Of a stretch of DNA of 64,000 nt, positions 1 to 9,611 are shown piece after piece. The notes under the pieces were generated by a model. The model saw only the letters and a list, made by a program, of their open reading frames with translations. It did not search any database and was not told the DNA's origin. The translations under genes and the position numbers were made by a program. The DNA is from CAVPMW01 sp963706515 (lineage in GTDB: Bacteria; Chloroflexota; Anaerolineae; Anaerolineales; UBA4823): assembly GCA_963706515.1 (NCBI GenBank), contig CAVPMW010000017.1, positions 310,001 through 374,000 of the forward strand, read 5' to 3'. Every line of letters begins with the position of its first letter. Within the stretch, counting starts at the first letter, position 1.

Positions 1-1117
1 GATGCTGGAATGGATGGATCGCCTGGAGACGCGACGCGGACAACCTGCGCGCCGCCCTGGAATGGGGCCTGAGAACCTGCAGTCCGGCAGCTTTGATCCT
101 GGCCAAGGGCCTGATATTTTATTGGATGGGAAGCGGACTGGGTACGGAAGGCCTGCGCTGGCTGGGAACGGCGGTAACCTGCCTGCCTGACACCCCGCCT
201 GCAGAAAGCGGAGCCAGCCTGGACCAGGCCGCCAGGCAGCGCCAGGCGATCCAGGCTTACCTCTTCAGCGGGGCGGCGATGCTGGCCGTCAACCTGGGAC
301 AAAGCCTCCCGGCCATCCAATTCAGTAATGAGGCGGAATTTTGGGCATGCGCTTCCGGCAGACCAACACGCTCTTTGCCTGGCTCTAGCCATAAAAGTGC
401 TGTCGAAGGCGAACTTTGAGGCAAACACTCCTCAGCTTCAGGCTGCCGCTGAAGAAGATTTCACCCTGGCACGCCAGCTCGGAGATGTGTGGCTGCAGTG
501 TATTATCCTGGGAGCGCTTGCCAGGATCGCTTTCAACCTGGGCGACCTGGCTGCACTCTCCGGCTACATGCAGGAGCATGCCCGGCTGGCGCGCCAGATC
601 AACAATCCGTGGCAAATCGCCTCAAATGTATATTTCTCCTTGATGACCGGTCAGGTTAAGGGAGATCTTCCTGCTATCCGCCGGGAAGTGGAGGAGGGCA
701 TCCGCCTGTGCGCCCGGTTGAAAAACAATGTATTCACCACCGGTCTGCGCAGCGAGCTGGCCCACATCCTGCGCCGCCGGGGGGAATTGGACGAGGCCCA
801 GGCTATTTACATCGAGACCATCCCCCTCTGGTTGGAGCTGGGTCACCAATCGGCCGTCGCCCACGAGTTCGAATGCCTGGCAGCCCTGGCCGTGGCGCGC
901 CGCCAGCCTGAGCGCGCCGCCTGCCTGTTGGGTGCCGCACAGGCTTTGCGCACTCGCCTGCATTCCGAAATGGAGCCCATCCGAACGCCCTGATTACGAG
1001 GCCACTATGGCCGGCATACGCCTCCAACTGGATCAAGCTGCCCTGCAATCCGCCTGGAGCACAGGGGAGGCCATGGGTCTGGAACAGGCGGTGGCCTACG
1101 CGCTGGGGGAAGTTTAA
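1..1117 (+). pseudogene. C-terminal TPR part of an AfsR/LuxR-type ATPase regulator (partial, frameshifted)
   Basis: The gene enters from the left edge and ends at 1117. Read across three frames it gives a continuous helical, TPR-like protein. A 'DNLRAALEWG' segment near 39-68 is the hallmark that follows the NB-ARC ATPase domain in large signal-transduction regulators and some adenylate cyclases. Helix pairs with the pattern A-x-L-G-D and R-G-E-L-D-E-A follow, then an 'ACLLGAAQALR' segment near 918-951 and an 'EQAVAYALGEV' end, both typical of the C-terminus of these proteins. The reading frame shifts near 33, near 340 and near 980. Upstream domains (DNA-binding or cyclase, NB-ARC) lie outside the window, so the regulated target cannot be told. 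The family call is firm; whether the shifts are biological is not. Confidence 0.6.
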
Positions 1118-1269
1118 ACAGGTCCGATAGTCCAGAGCAGATTTGATATGGTGATTCTCAAATACCTGCTGGCAGCCGTACTGGGCCGCTGGCTGGGTAA
1201 TCGCCGATTCTTGCATCTCGCGGCGCTGACCATTAATGGAGTAGCGTGCTGGCAGAGGCAAGGTGCAAA

Positions 1270-2993
1270 TTAAACACCCGCCGCTGCCGGTCTGGGTGGC
1301 TCGATGACCAGCGCCATCCCGGCCGCGATAATGGCGCTGATCACGATCATGGATGGGAAGCTGACCATGCGAATAGCCAGCATATTCAGCAAGTACCACA
1401 AGAAGGCGAAGTTATAGCGCAAACCCACGAAACCAAAGTAGTAGATCAATGCGTACAGCATCAGCCCGCCCAACAAAAAGAACACTACATCCAGGATTTT
1501 GCCAGCGCCATGCCGTCCCTTGATCAAAAACCAGAACAGAAGGGGGACGAAGAACAGCAGAGAGAACGGGTTTAGCGCCAAAACGTACACCGCTCCCAAA
1601 CCGATGATGAAAAAGGCAAAGCTTTTGATCGTCCCAAACAGCGGGTCTGGAGGTGGGCTGCCGAAACGGCGAGCAATGAAACGCCCCAAGATCAAAAAGA
1701 CCACCAACCCCGCCAGCGCAAGCGCAAAGACCGGCCAGTTTGGCTGGGTCAGGTATGGGTCTTTGGTAATCGCGGGGTAGCGGTAGAAAGAAAGCATTAA
1801 TCCAGATGCCACGAATAAGTAGAGCAGCAGAACGAATGCCAGCAGGGGAAGCCACAGGCCCAGGAAATGCGGGATGACCTGGCGCCAGGCGCGCCATTTA
1901 TCCGCCAGGGATGTCCCCTCGGTCACGACGCTGCCCAGGAAGAAGATGGCGACGAAACCGATGAAGATCAGCCAGAGCGGCAGACCGCGCAGCACCTGAT
2001 TGCTGGACTCAAAGAACAGGTATGGCCCAGATTCCTGGGGGAAATCCCGCATCGATTGCAGCTGGCGGATGAACGCTTCGGAGACGCGGCCGATGTGCCC
2101 GAGCGTTGCCGCCGATTGGGCCTCCAGGTTGTCTCCCGGCATATGCCACCGGTCGAAATCCTCATCGTGACGTTCCGGGGGTACGTGAGCGGCGATACCC
2201 AACAGCCGGGATGCCCGCCGCAACCAGCGGTCCCTCGTCCATGAAGGAGATGGGCGCCATCTGCCCGGTGATCTGGTCCAGCAGGGCGGTGATATTCACC
2301 TTCCATTCATTGCCGGTGTGGAGGGCAGCCTCGCGGACCGTTAGCGCCAGCCAAAGCGGGCCGAATTTCCGGTACTGTCCGGTTAATTCCATGGTGACCC
2401 CATCGTAATACGGGCGCCCAACGTTATCCAGGGAGAATCCGGCAATGATATTGCTCGGGTTGGGGTGAGTTTGGACGTATCGCCCGCTCCCGACCATCCC
2501 CAACTCTTCTGCGTCGGTGGAGACGAAGACCAGGGTGTAAGGCTGCCGGACCTTCTGCCGCGAAGATCTCAGCCAAATGGAGCTGGATTGCCATACCGGA
2601 GCCATCGTTATCTGCCCCCTGAATTGTGGTCGGCGCCATGTCGCGATGGGCGATGACCAGAATCTCGCGGTTGGAGTCGCCTTGTAAGCGACAGACGACG
2701 TTCGTGAGAGGCGTCGGATGGCTGTAATTGATAATCTCCCATTCGTCCAGGTAACATTGCCATCCCAGGCTGCTCATACGCTCATTGATCCACTCAGCTG
2801 CCAGGCGGTTGTTTGGAAAACCAGCGGCACGATCCGGGAAGCGGGTGACCAGCTCGGTCTCAGTCGCGAGGGCTCGGTCCCCATCGAATTTCAGGGCCCC
2901 CGGATCATAGCTGGCCTGGATCTCCGGGGCAGCGCTGCACGCACTCAGCAGGATGATGAACATGGTAAGCGGAATCAAGACCTTGATACTCAT
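1270..2993 (-). pseudogene. M28-family zinc aminopeptidase lipoprotein with a multi-pass C-terminal membrane domain (two frameshifts)
   Basis: Three minus-strand pieces join into one protein of about 570 residues. The first has a lipoprotein signal (hydrophobic stretch ending LLSAC). An M28 peptidase core follows, with 'VIAHRD', 'GADNDGSG' and 'STDAEELG', the expected His, Asp and Glu-Glu zinc and catalytic positions, then 'LDNVG' and a late 'DRWHMPGD' His ligand. Frame changes lie near 2555 and near 2200. The last third holds about six hydrophobic helices and ends in a short Pro-rich tail. The likely role is exported aminopeptidase activity anchored at the outer face of the membrane. A peptidase core joined to a long polytopic tail is less usual than plain secreted M28 enzymes. 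The next gene upstream diverges across 3000-3220. Confidence 0.72.
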
Positions 2994-3222
2994 GCGTCCC
3001 TCCGTTAATGACCCACCACAGCTGCCCAGATAATGAATGAAGTTTCTCTCTGTTACTGGTAATACCCATCATTATGCATGAAATTTACTGCCAAAGTCTT
3101 TCATTTCTGCGGGTGAAAGAAGAAATTTATTCACGAAGCGCGGCAATTGAGGCGAAGCTATGCAAGGAGAGGACTGTGTGTCAGTCCACCTGCAAATTCA
3201 CAATATAAGCTAAAATTTGCAG

Positions 3223-4458
3223 ATGATGAATAAACAAGACGTTGCCCTCATCCGGAATTTAGCCGCTCAAGTGGCGGAAATCGCCGCCCTGCCGGTGCAA
3301 GCGCAGAAACGCAGCCTCTGGCGGCAGCTCAACGGCCTCCAGCCAACCCGCCCGCTGGTGATGATCGACCAGGTTTGCTGGAATGAGATGAACATCGGCG
3401 ATGAGCTAATTCTGCGCTGTACTGACCCCGAATGCCGCAGTTATGAGGAATTCCTCCGGCGGACTCTTTACCAGTGGAGGCATTTTCCGGTGGATAGGGT
3501 GGTGGAATCGTTCATCCGCGTCCCCAAGGCGATCTGCAACACCGGATTCGGGATCGAGGTCGAGGAAAATATCGCCGTAACCGACCCGAACAATGAGGTG
3601 GTAGCGCATAAGTATAAGAACCAATTCCAAACATTGGATGATCTGCAGAAGGTTCATATTCCCCAGATCAGCCATGACCCCGCTGAAACCGACCGGCGAC
3701 TGGCAGTCGCCCATGAGCTGTTCGATGGGCTGCTGGAAGTGCGCCCCTGGGGCATGGATCCCTATCTGTCCCTGTGGGATCCGATTGCTACCTGGATGGG
3801 CGTTGAGAACGCCCTGTATGCCCTGATCGACCAGCCAGACCTGATGCACGGGCTGGTCAGGCGCATGACAGACGGATACCTGAGCCTGCTGGATCAGCTG
3901 GAGGAGCAGGGGCTGCTCTGCGAGCCGCAGAGCCTGATCCACTGCACCGGCGCATACACGGACGAGCTGCCAGCCCCGGGTTACAACCCGCAGAAACCGC
4001 GCACGAAGGACATCTGGATGTTCGGTCTGGCGCAGATGTTCTCCGTGGTCTCGCCGCGCATGTTCAAAGAGTACGAGGTGGATTATATCCAGCCAATTTG
4101 CGAGCGTTTTGGCCTGGTCTATTACGGCTGCTGCGACCCGCTGGACCGGAAGATGGAGCAGGTGCGCATGATCCCGCACGTCCGCAAGGTATCGATGAGC
4201 CCGTGGGCTAACCAGAGGCGCGGCGCGGAAGCGATTGGGCGGGAATTTGTCTTCTCGCGCAAGCCCAGCCCGGCGCTGCTGGCCTACGATACCTTCGATC
4301 CCGAGGCGGTGCGGGCGGACCTGCTGGCAACCCGTAAAATTTGCGAGGAGTATAACTGCCCGCTGGAGATTATCCTGAAAGACATCAGCACCGTGCGCTA
4401 CCAGCCCGAGCGGCTCTTCCAGTGGGCACAAGTCGCCATGCAAGTGGCCGGCGGGTAG
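3223..4458 (+). CDS. Uroporphyrinogen decarboxylase (UroD)-like protein, probable corrinoid-type methyltransferase
   Basis: An intact protein of 411-413 residues with the overall UroD/MtaA fold pattern: an N-terminal helical lead, 'RPWGMDPYLSLWDP' in the middle and 'YYGCCDPLDRKM' near residue 308, the site where zinc-dependent UroD-like methyltransferases carry a Cys or His ligand. True HemE is shorter (about 340-360 residues) and begins with a conserved PVWxMRQAGR segment that is absent here, so haem synthesis is unlikely. Such long UroD-like proteins in anaerobes are usually assigned to methyl transfer between methylated substrates, corrinoid proteins and thiol cofactors. No corrinoid protein gene is adjacent, so the substrate is unknown. 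ATG 3223 or 3226 is preferred over the TTG at 3217; no clear ribosome-binding site is seen. Confidence 0.75.
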   Translation: MMNKQDVALIRNLAAQVAEIAALPVQAQKRSLWRQLNGLQPTRPLVMIDQVCWNEMNIGDELILRCTDPECRSYEEFLRRTLYQWRHFPVDRVVESFIRVPKAICNTGFGIEVEENIAVTDPNNEVVAHKYKNQFQTLDDLQKVHIPQISHDPAETDRRLAVAHELFDGLLEVRPWGMDPYLSLWDPIATWMGVENALYALIDQPDLMHGLVRRMTDGYLSLLDQLEEQGLLCEPQSLIHCTGAYTDELPAPGYNPQKPRTKDIWMFGLAQMFSVVSPRMFKEYEVDYIQPICERFGLVYYGCCDPLDRKMEQVRMIPHVRKVSMSPWANQRRGAEAIGREFVFSRKPSPALLAYDTFDPEAVRADLLATRKICEEYNCPLEIILKDISTVRYQPERLFQWAQVAMQVAGG

Positions 4459-4462
4459 CGGT

Positions 4463-5785
4463 CTAAGGGGTCCAATCCCAAAATTTTATTGTCCCGTCCT
4501 CGCCTGCGCTGACGATGCTCTGACCATCCGAGCTGAATTCTACGTTGCCTACTAACCCTTGGTGACCGACCAGGCTCCAGAGCTGTTCTCCTGAAGAGGC
4601 GTCCCAGATGCGAGCGGTGCCGTCTTCGCCAGCGGTGGCAATAAACTTGCCATCTGGGCTGAATTCCACATCGTAAATATCGCCTGTGTGACCGTTCAGC
4701 TCGAACAATAAGTCACCGGTTGCAGCATCCCACACTCCACCCTTCGAATTCCTGCGAACAGTGACGATCCGTTTTCCGTCCGGGCTGAATCTTCCCGAAA
4801 ATGTATGTGCTAGACCGGATCGCTTAGAAAGTCAGCAATTCCTCACCTGTGGCAACGTTCCAGACATTTGCCGTGGCATCAGCGCTTGAAGTAACTAGGC
4901 GCTTGCCATCCGGGCTAAAATCAACGCCATCGACTACATCCGAATGTCCTTCCAAGCTATGGACGATTTGACCGGTCTGCAAATCCCACAAACGGGCAGT
5001 TCCGTCGTAGTAACCGACCGCCAGGAGCTTGCCATCCGGACTGAAGGTGACGCAAGTTGCGTACTTATTGTAGGGCAGGCTGAGCAGCTCCTTGCCAGTC
5101 TTGGTATCCCACAGCTTGGTTAGGCCAAACTCGTAAGATACTGCCAGAGTAGCCTCATCCGGGCTTAAGGCGACATCATCCGCATTTCCGTCCATACCAT
5201 TGAGAACCTGGACTGCTTGGTTGGTGGATAGATCCCATATCTTTGCAATTCCATCCCAACCGCCTGTTGCCAGGAGCTTCCCATCCGCGCTGAAATCCAA
5301 ACCTAAGATCATGCGAGTGTGGGCAGCCAGACTCCTCCGCGGCGAAATTTCTACGCCTGCCGATGGCGTTTGAGTTGCAGTGGGTGGCCGATTGGTTTCA
5401 GTAGGCGGCACCTGGGTCGCAGTGGGGGGCACGCCTTCCAGCAAAGGATGATCGGAAGCAGCCCCGGACCGTAGAAAATCAATAAGAGAACGGCAGCTAT
5501 GCCAACCACTACGGCAATGAGCTTTACAGTTTGTCGTTTCATTTTTTTCTCCTTCCAGCGTCGCTGGACTGCTTGGCTGGCTGCCGGTGATGGATGCCAG
5601 TAATCCCAGCGGGCATCCATAGCCCGCACAAGGACTCGCTGGAGGCTCCGCAGGTCAGCGGCATACGCCTGGCACTCAGGGCAGCCAGCCAGGTGGTTTG
5701 CCAGCTCAGCCTGCTGGTTCGCGGAAAGATCTTCTTCCGGGATATTCAGCAAGCGGCGGGCGCGATTGTGCGAGAGCACTTTCAT
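4463..5785 (-). pseudogene. Anti-sigma factor (zf-HC2) fused to a WD40 beta-propeller, membrane-anchored (frameshifted)
   Basis: Reconstructed across several frames this is one protein of about 430 residues. Residues 1-60 hold an anti-sigma zinc-binding motif of H-x3-C-x2-C type ('NHLAGCPECQAY'). A single transmembrane helix follows (KLIAVVVGIAAVLLLIFYG), then a Pro/Thr-rich linker ('PPTATQVPPTETNRPPTATQ') and about seven WD40 repeats with 'FSPDGK', 'IWD' and 'LWD' signatures. Frames change near 5445 and at least twice between 4735 and 4830. The start lies just inside the 3' end of the ECF sigma gene, as expected for a sigma/anti-sigma pair. The zinc finger would hold the sigma factor at the membrane; the outer propeller would be the sensor. 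It ends five bases from the end of the convergent UroD-like gene. Confidence 0.72.
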
Positions 5786-6352
5786 CTAACGCTATCCTCT
5801 TCTTAAGCAGGCTGCGCAGGCGTTCGTGCGCAGATCTCAGGCGATTATGTACGGTGCGCTCACTGACGCCTGTCACTTTCGAGATGTTGGCGATCGACAG
5901 GTCGTGATAGTAGCGCAGGACGATGACTTCACGCTCCAAATCAGCCAGCCGCCCGATGGCGCTCCACAGGGCGGCGTCTTCCTCGACCTTTTGAACCATG
6001 GCCTCGGGGTGCCAGGCCTCATCATGCAGGTGGAATACATCCTGCAGAGTCGCGCGCCAGGCGTTCGTGAGAACGGCGCTTGCGCAAGCGCCCCCGGCAG
6101 AGGTTGAGAGTGACTGCATACAGCCAGGTGGTGAACGCCGCTTCACCCCGATAGGTGTCCAGGTGGTCGAGGGCGGTTACCAGGGCGTCCTCCGCGGCTT
6201 CGTGCCGCCTCGTCCGGATCGTCCAGTATGGAGATAGCCAGACGATAGGCAGTAGGCTGGTAGGTGTACACAAACTCTTCGATTGCGTCAGCCTCGCCAG
6301 CTTCGCAGCGCCGGATCAGTAAAAGCGGGTTCACACTACTCATTCTAACCAA
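5706..6352 (-). pseudogene. ECF-subfamily RNA polymerase sigma factor (two frameshifts)
   Basis: Three overlapping minus-strand pieces make one ECF sigma factor. The first (from 6352) holds region 2.1 ('LLLIRRCEAGEADAIEEFVY'). The second gives region 2.3-2.4 ('GEAAFTTWLYAVTLNLCRG'). The third gives region 4 ('LADLEREVIVLRYYHDLSI', then 'ERTVHNRLRSAHERLR'), the helix-turn-helix that reads the -35 element. Shifts fall near 6205 and near 6075. Region 4 ends around 5800, and the last 80 bases of this frame overlap the start of the anti-sigma gene, so the real end is probably near 5785-5790 and 5706 is only the first stop in frame. Translation may start at the ATG at 6352 or at a second one three codons on. 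It is co-transcribed with its anti-sigma partner and likely regulates its own operon. Confidence 0.72.
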
Positions 6353-6473
6353 TTAGATACATTTTGTCCGTGAAACCTGAAGAGGAATTTGGTGATATTA
6401 AGTAGAATTAGTGAGGATTATAGAGAATTAGAGACAATATCAGCAGCCGCTAAATAAACTACAAGGAGAACCT

Positions 6474-6959
6474 ATGATCCGCCCTGCCTTACCGGCTGAT
6501 GCCGAGGCCATCGCGCAGATTTACAATTATTTTATTCTCAATTCGGTGGCTACATTTGAGGAGCAGACTGTAACCGCTCAGGCCATGGCCGAGCGCATGG
6601 ATAAGATTATTTCTGCTTCTCTACCCTGGCTGGTGGCAGAGGCCGCCAGTGGGGTCGTCGGATACGCCTACGCCTCCAGGTGGAAAGACCGCTCCGCTTA
6701 CAGGTACTCAGTCGAGAGCACGGTTTACGTCGATCATGCTGAGCTGGGGGTTGGCTACGGCTCGCAGCTGTACGAGAGCCTGCTGGCTGGTCTGCGCCAA
6801 CAGGGGTTTCACGTGGTGAACGGCGGCATTACCTTACCCAACGAAGCCAGCACCCGGCTGCATGAGAAGTTCGGGTTTCAGAAAGTCGCCCACTTTAAAG
6901 AGGTGGGGTACAAATTTGGCAAATGGCTGGATGTCGGCTATTGGCAGCTGATATTCTAA
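6474..6959 (+). CDS. GNAT family N-acetyltransferase (phosphinothricin acetyltransferase-like)
   Basis: An intact 161-residue protein over the whole length of the PAT/MnaT branch of GNAT enzymes. It starts 'MIRPALPADAEAIAQIYN', has 'YAYASRWKDRSAYRYSVES' with the family's YRxS-type strand, and an acetyl-CoA-binding loop 'LGVGYGSQL'. The C-terminal 'HEKFGFQKVAHFKEVGYKFG' is typical. These enzymes acetylate free amino groups of small molecules such as phosphinothricin, methionine sulfone or methionine sulfoximine; which one applies cannot be told. An AAGGAGA ribosome-binding site sits about six bases before the ATG. The gene stands alone, diverging from the sigma factor gene across about 120 bases and converging on the DUF1801 gene. 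Confidence 0.82.
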   Translation: MIRPALPADAEAIAQIYNYFILNSVATFEEQTVTAQAMAERMDKIISASLPWLVAEAASGVVGYAYASRWKDRSAYRYSVESTVYVDHAELGVGYGSQLYESLLAGLRQQGFHVVNGGITLPNEASTRLHEKFGFQKVAHFKEVGYKFGKWLDVGYWQLIF

Positions 6960-6975
6960 GCTACGGGACCCCGTA

Positions 6976-7341
6976 TCATTTTTTGCCGGATTTATTGTAG
7001 GCTATACCCGCGCGCACCAGGTCCTGAAGAGCCGGCTCATTAATGCTGTCGCCTTCAACGAAGTCAATGGAGCGCATGGCCTTAGCATCGAGGCCGCTGT
7101 TGAACAGACCGGATGGATCAGGGAGGGAAGATCCTTTAAAAAAGTTAACCTTAACGTGGCCTTTGAAAGCCGCAACAGCACAAACCAGACCCTTGTTCGT
7201 CCACACTGCCGTGCCCCATTTCCACTCCTCGGTTAGATTGGGGTCAGCTGCGCCGATGACCTGGCGCAGCCGTGTATACATCTGACCGCGCCAGTCGGGA
7301 AGGTCGGCAATCTGTTGGTCGATGAGCTCAGAAGGTTTCAT
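6976..7341 (-). CDS. DUF1801 domain protein (YdhG-like)
   Basis: An intact 121-residue protein. 'IDQQIADLPDWRGQMYTRLR' followed by 'EEWKWGTAVWTNKG' and 'VKVNFFKGSSLPDPSGLFN' is the standard DUF1801/YdhG pattern, with the family's W-K-W-G-x-x-W core and the F-F-K-G segment. The fold resembles frataxin (CyaY) and YjbR, but no biochemical role is established. The gene converges on the acetyltransferase with 16 bases between stops and is followed on its own strand by nothing obvious. The small membrane protein ahead of it (7380-7978) is on the same strand, 38 bases away, so the two may share a transcript. Confidence 0.8.
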   Translation of the reverse strand: MKPSELIDQQIADLPDWRGQMYTRLRQVIGAADPNLTEEWKWGTAVWTNKGLVCAVAAFKGHVKVNFFKGSSLPDPSGLFNSGLDAKAMRSIDFVEGDSINEPALQDLVRAGIAYNKSGKK

Positions 7342-7379
7342 AAGATTTTTCAGCTCCTACATCAAAATCCAGAATTGGA

Positions 7380-7978
7380 TCAGCGGACAACTTCCAGCTG
7401 GACAGGCGCTTCCAGCCACATGATCAGGCCAAGCCCGAAAAGACCCAGGGCAAACAGTGTGCGGAACACGAGGAAGACAGCCGTTATCTCCTCGCCGCTG
7501 AACAGGAAAAAGCCAATAAACCCCATCAGTCCAGTTGCCAAAGGCAGCCACTGCCAGCGCGTTAAGATCGGCTTACGCAAGTTTGCTACGCCAAACAGGA
7601 TCAACCCAATGACATCGCGGCTGCAACCCCAAGGATAACGAGTACAAACAAATCAGAGGGGATTACAGGCATGAATGCAACGTGACCGACTGCCAGCAGA
7701 ATCCCGCCGCCGCAGAACAGGAGCAGCCCGATCTTGCCAAAGCGCCCGGCTCGATTGGCATAGAGCAAGTAATAAGCAGTAAACCCGGCGATCAAGGCCA
7801 CCTGCCCAAAGAGTATGAGCAGCATATTCTGCCCTGAAATCACATCTGGCATCCATCTTGAAAAAAAGAGGCGGCTCATTTCGTTGATCTTGTTCACAAA
7901 AAACAGCAAGCTACCGAGCATGAGGGCTGCGCCGCCCCAATAAGAGAGTTTATTCCTGGCGAACATGTTTGAAGACAT
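7380..7978 (-). CDS. Small polytopic membrane protein, function unknown (one frameshift)
   Basis: Two pieces, 7978-7601 and 7604-7380, join into about 199 residues. The shift lies at 7601-7604, where 'VILGVAAAMSLG' of the first frame runs straight into 'ILFGVANLRKPI' of the second. There are about six hydrophobic helices, with a short basic loop (YANRAGRFGK) in the middle, and no catalytic motif. The pattern resembles small uncharacterised membrane proteins with a DUF-type six-helix core; no family is recognised. It lies on the same strand as the HhH protein and SQR-like flavoprotein upstream, with about 30 bases between it and the former, so it could be the third gene of that operon. Confidence 0.55.
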
Positions 7979-8010
7979 TCTCCTTCGGATTTATCCTCTT
8001 ATTTTCGATT

Positions 8011-8217
8011 TCACTTTTCTTCAGGCCGAAACGATAGCCCCTTCTCGCTAAGGGCGAGCCGCAGCGTCTTAATCGCATTCGGCCCGATGCCGTGCAGCCG
8101 GGCAAGCTCCGCTTCGCTCATCCTGGTCAGCTGGACAAGCTGCGTGATCCCCGCCGCGGCGAGCGCCCGTTGAGCCGGGCTGGCCAATTTCGGCAGGTCG
8201 CTCTCTGCTTGTGCCAT
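8011..8217 (-). CDS. Small helix-hairpin-helix protein (RNA polymerase alpha-CTD-like fold)
   Basis: A complete 68-residue protein. 'LASPAQRALAAAGITQLVQL' followed by 'EAELARLHGIGPNAIKTLR' matches the helix-hairpin-helix core also seen in the RNA polymerase alpha C-terminal domain: a 'SPAxRALxxAGI' lead, then 'LHGIGPxAxxxL'. Stand-alone proteins of this kind are common next to unrelated enzymes and are annotated as DNA-binding or HhH proteins. Sequence-independent DNA or protein binding is plausible but unproven. It begins nine bases after the stop of the SQR-like gene, so the two are almost certainly co-transcribed. Confidence 0.72.
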   Translation of the reverse strand: MAQAESDLPKLASPAQRALAAAGITQLVQLTRMSEAELARLHGIGPNAIKTLRLALSEKGLSFRPEEK

Positions 8218-8226
8218 GCTTACACC

Positions 8227-9365
8227 TCAATCCAACCCGAACCAGCGCTTCCGGCGGCTGGCGCCAAAGTGCTGCTTCTCAGCGGATAGAGCGGTGGAGG
8301 CCTCGCTGTAGCTCCCCGTGGGGGAAGGCCCGGAGAGGAAGTTCACGTCCACGCGCCCGACGCGCTCGCCCCCAAACTCGATATAGCAGGACCCCGCCCC
8401 ATCGTACGCCGCGGGTCGCTTCGCCGCCCAGCACTTCCGCGATTATCTCTGCGGCGACGACGCGTGCGGCTCCTTCGGAAAACACACCCGCCTTCGGCGT
8501 CCCGACGCTGGTCACGTCTCCGATCGCATACACGCCGGGAAAGCGCGTCCGCAGGTTCTGCGGATTGACGGGGATCCAGCCGTCCACGGTCATGCCGCTG
8601 GCTGCGACCACGTCTGGGACGCGGTGCTTCGGGATGCCGAGGAACAAGTCGTAGGGCAGCTCGCTGCCATCGTCAAGGATTGCAACCCGCCGCGCCGGGT
8701 CGAGCGCGCGCACGAGCCGGTCCGGGATGAAGCTGATCCCCCGCTCGGCGAAGGCGGCGATCAGCGCCTTGGAAGTATCAGGCGATGGAGGGATCGGGAT
8801 GCCGAACGGCATGACGAGGCTGATCTCGCAGAGCGTCGCGCGCCCCGCTCTGGGTGAGATAATCGTGCAGCAGCAGCGCCGCTTCGCTCGGCGCCGGCGG
8901 GCACTTGAACGGGGTCGAGGTCACGCCGACGATTGCCCGGCCTTGGGTGAATGCCGGAATCACTTCCCGCAAGCGCTCGGCGCCGGCGACGGAGTAGAAC
9001 TCGTTACCGCCAGCGAGGAGCCCCGGGGTGGCGTCCGGGTCGTAATCGGCGCCGAGCGCAACGACCAGCACGTCGGCCTCGTACGTCCCATTTTGGGTGG
9101 TGACGCGACGCCGTTCCGGGTCGATCGCGGTGATGGTTTCCTGGCGGAAGCGTACACCGGGCCTGGCGATGCTGCGGTAAGCCAGGCGCACGGCGTCGGT
9201 CGTCTTTTTGCCGAACATCACGTCGAGCTTCGAATAGCCGAAGATAAACGAGTCATTCTTGTCGATCAGGGTGAGATCGAGGCGCTCCCCGAGCGCCTCA
9301 GAGAGCAGCGTGCTGAGCTCGAGTCCGCCGAACCCCGCACCCAGGACGAGCACGCGCAGATTCAT
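8227..9365 (-). pseudogene. NAD(P)/FAD-dependent oxidoreductase, sulfide:quinone reductase-like (frameshifted)
   Basis: The reconstructed protein has about 378 residues. The N-terminus carries the FAD Rossmann motif 'LVLGAGFGGLE'. Near residue 160 is 'STPFKCPPAPSEAALLL', the Cys-Pro-Pro-Ala-Pro signature of the FCC/SQR-like flavoprotein family. A second nucleotide half has 'LGIPKHRVPDVV', and 'GVYAIGDVTSVGTPKAGVFS' is the late FAD-binding segment. Frames change near 8800 and near 8400; the C-terminal frame continues as 'SCYIEFGGERVGRVDVNFLSG', which is family-typical, to a stop at 8227-8229. Only one catalytic Cys is visible where true SQR enzymes have more, so the physiological acceptor and donor are uncertain. 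An HhH protein gene follows after nine bases. Confidence 0.68.
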
Positions 9366-9450
9366 GGCTTGCTCCTATTCCCAGATTCCTGGAAACAATC
9401 GATTTGCGAATTTCCAGGTCGTGTCCATTATAACCAGTAAAGGTATAAGG

Positions 9451-9499
9451 ACCTGTCCGAAAATACGAAGGGGTCCGCATCCATTTTCGAATAGATACT
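9451..9499. repeat. Hairpin repeat family A, copy 1 (deleted form without central arms)
   Basis: The outer segments of the A family are present: CCTGTCCGAAAATACGAAGG then CATCCATTTTCGAATAGATA. The central palindrome found in the four other copies is missing, leaving 49 bases. It lies between the SQR-like gene and msrA. Orientation is the same as copy 2 at 42676-42779. Confidence 0.7.
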
Positions 9500-9611
9500 A
9501 AATCATTTGCCAGACCTCGTTTCGTAATACTTTGTTCATAAATATTTAAGAGAAATTTGATAATTTTAGATAAAATATCTACTGTACCCCAAAGAGAGAA
9601 AGGAACAGAAC

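Noticed and set aside
803..1399. Long minus-strand ORF (198 codons) over the TPR gene tail and the gap to the M28 gene
   Set aside because: It is antisense to a recognisable TPR region for most of its length and its residue pattern is not protein-like. The 1118-1269 gap also holds a 41-codon plus-strand ORF (from 1150) with no recognised match.
3406..4443. 345-codon minus-strand ORF opposite the UroD-like gene
   Set aside because: It is a shadow of a well-conserved gene in high-GC sequence; no family motif, start site or ribosome-binding site.
9553..9580. Promoter candidate before msrA (TTGATA and TAAAAT)
   Set aside because: Spacing between the two hexamers is only eight bases, so they cannot work together; AT-richness explains the match.
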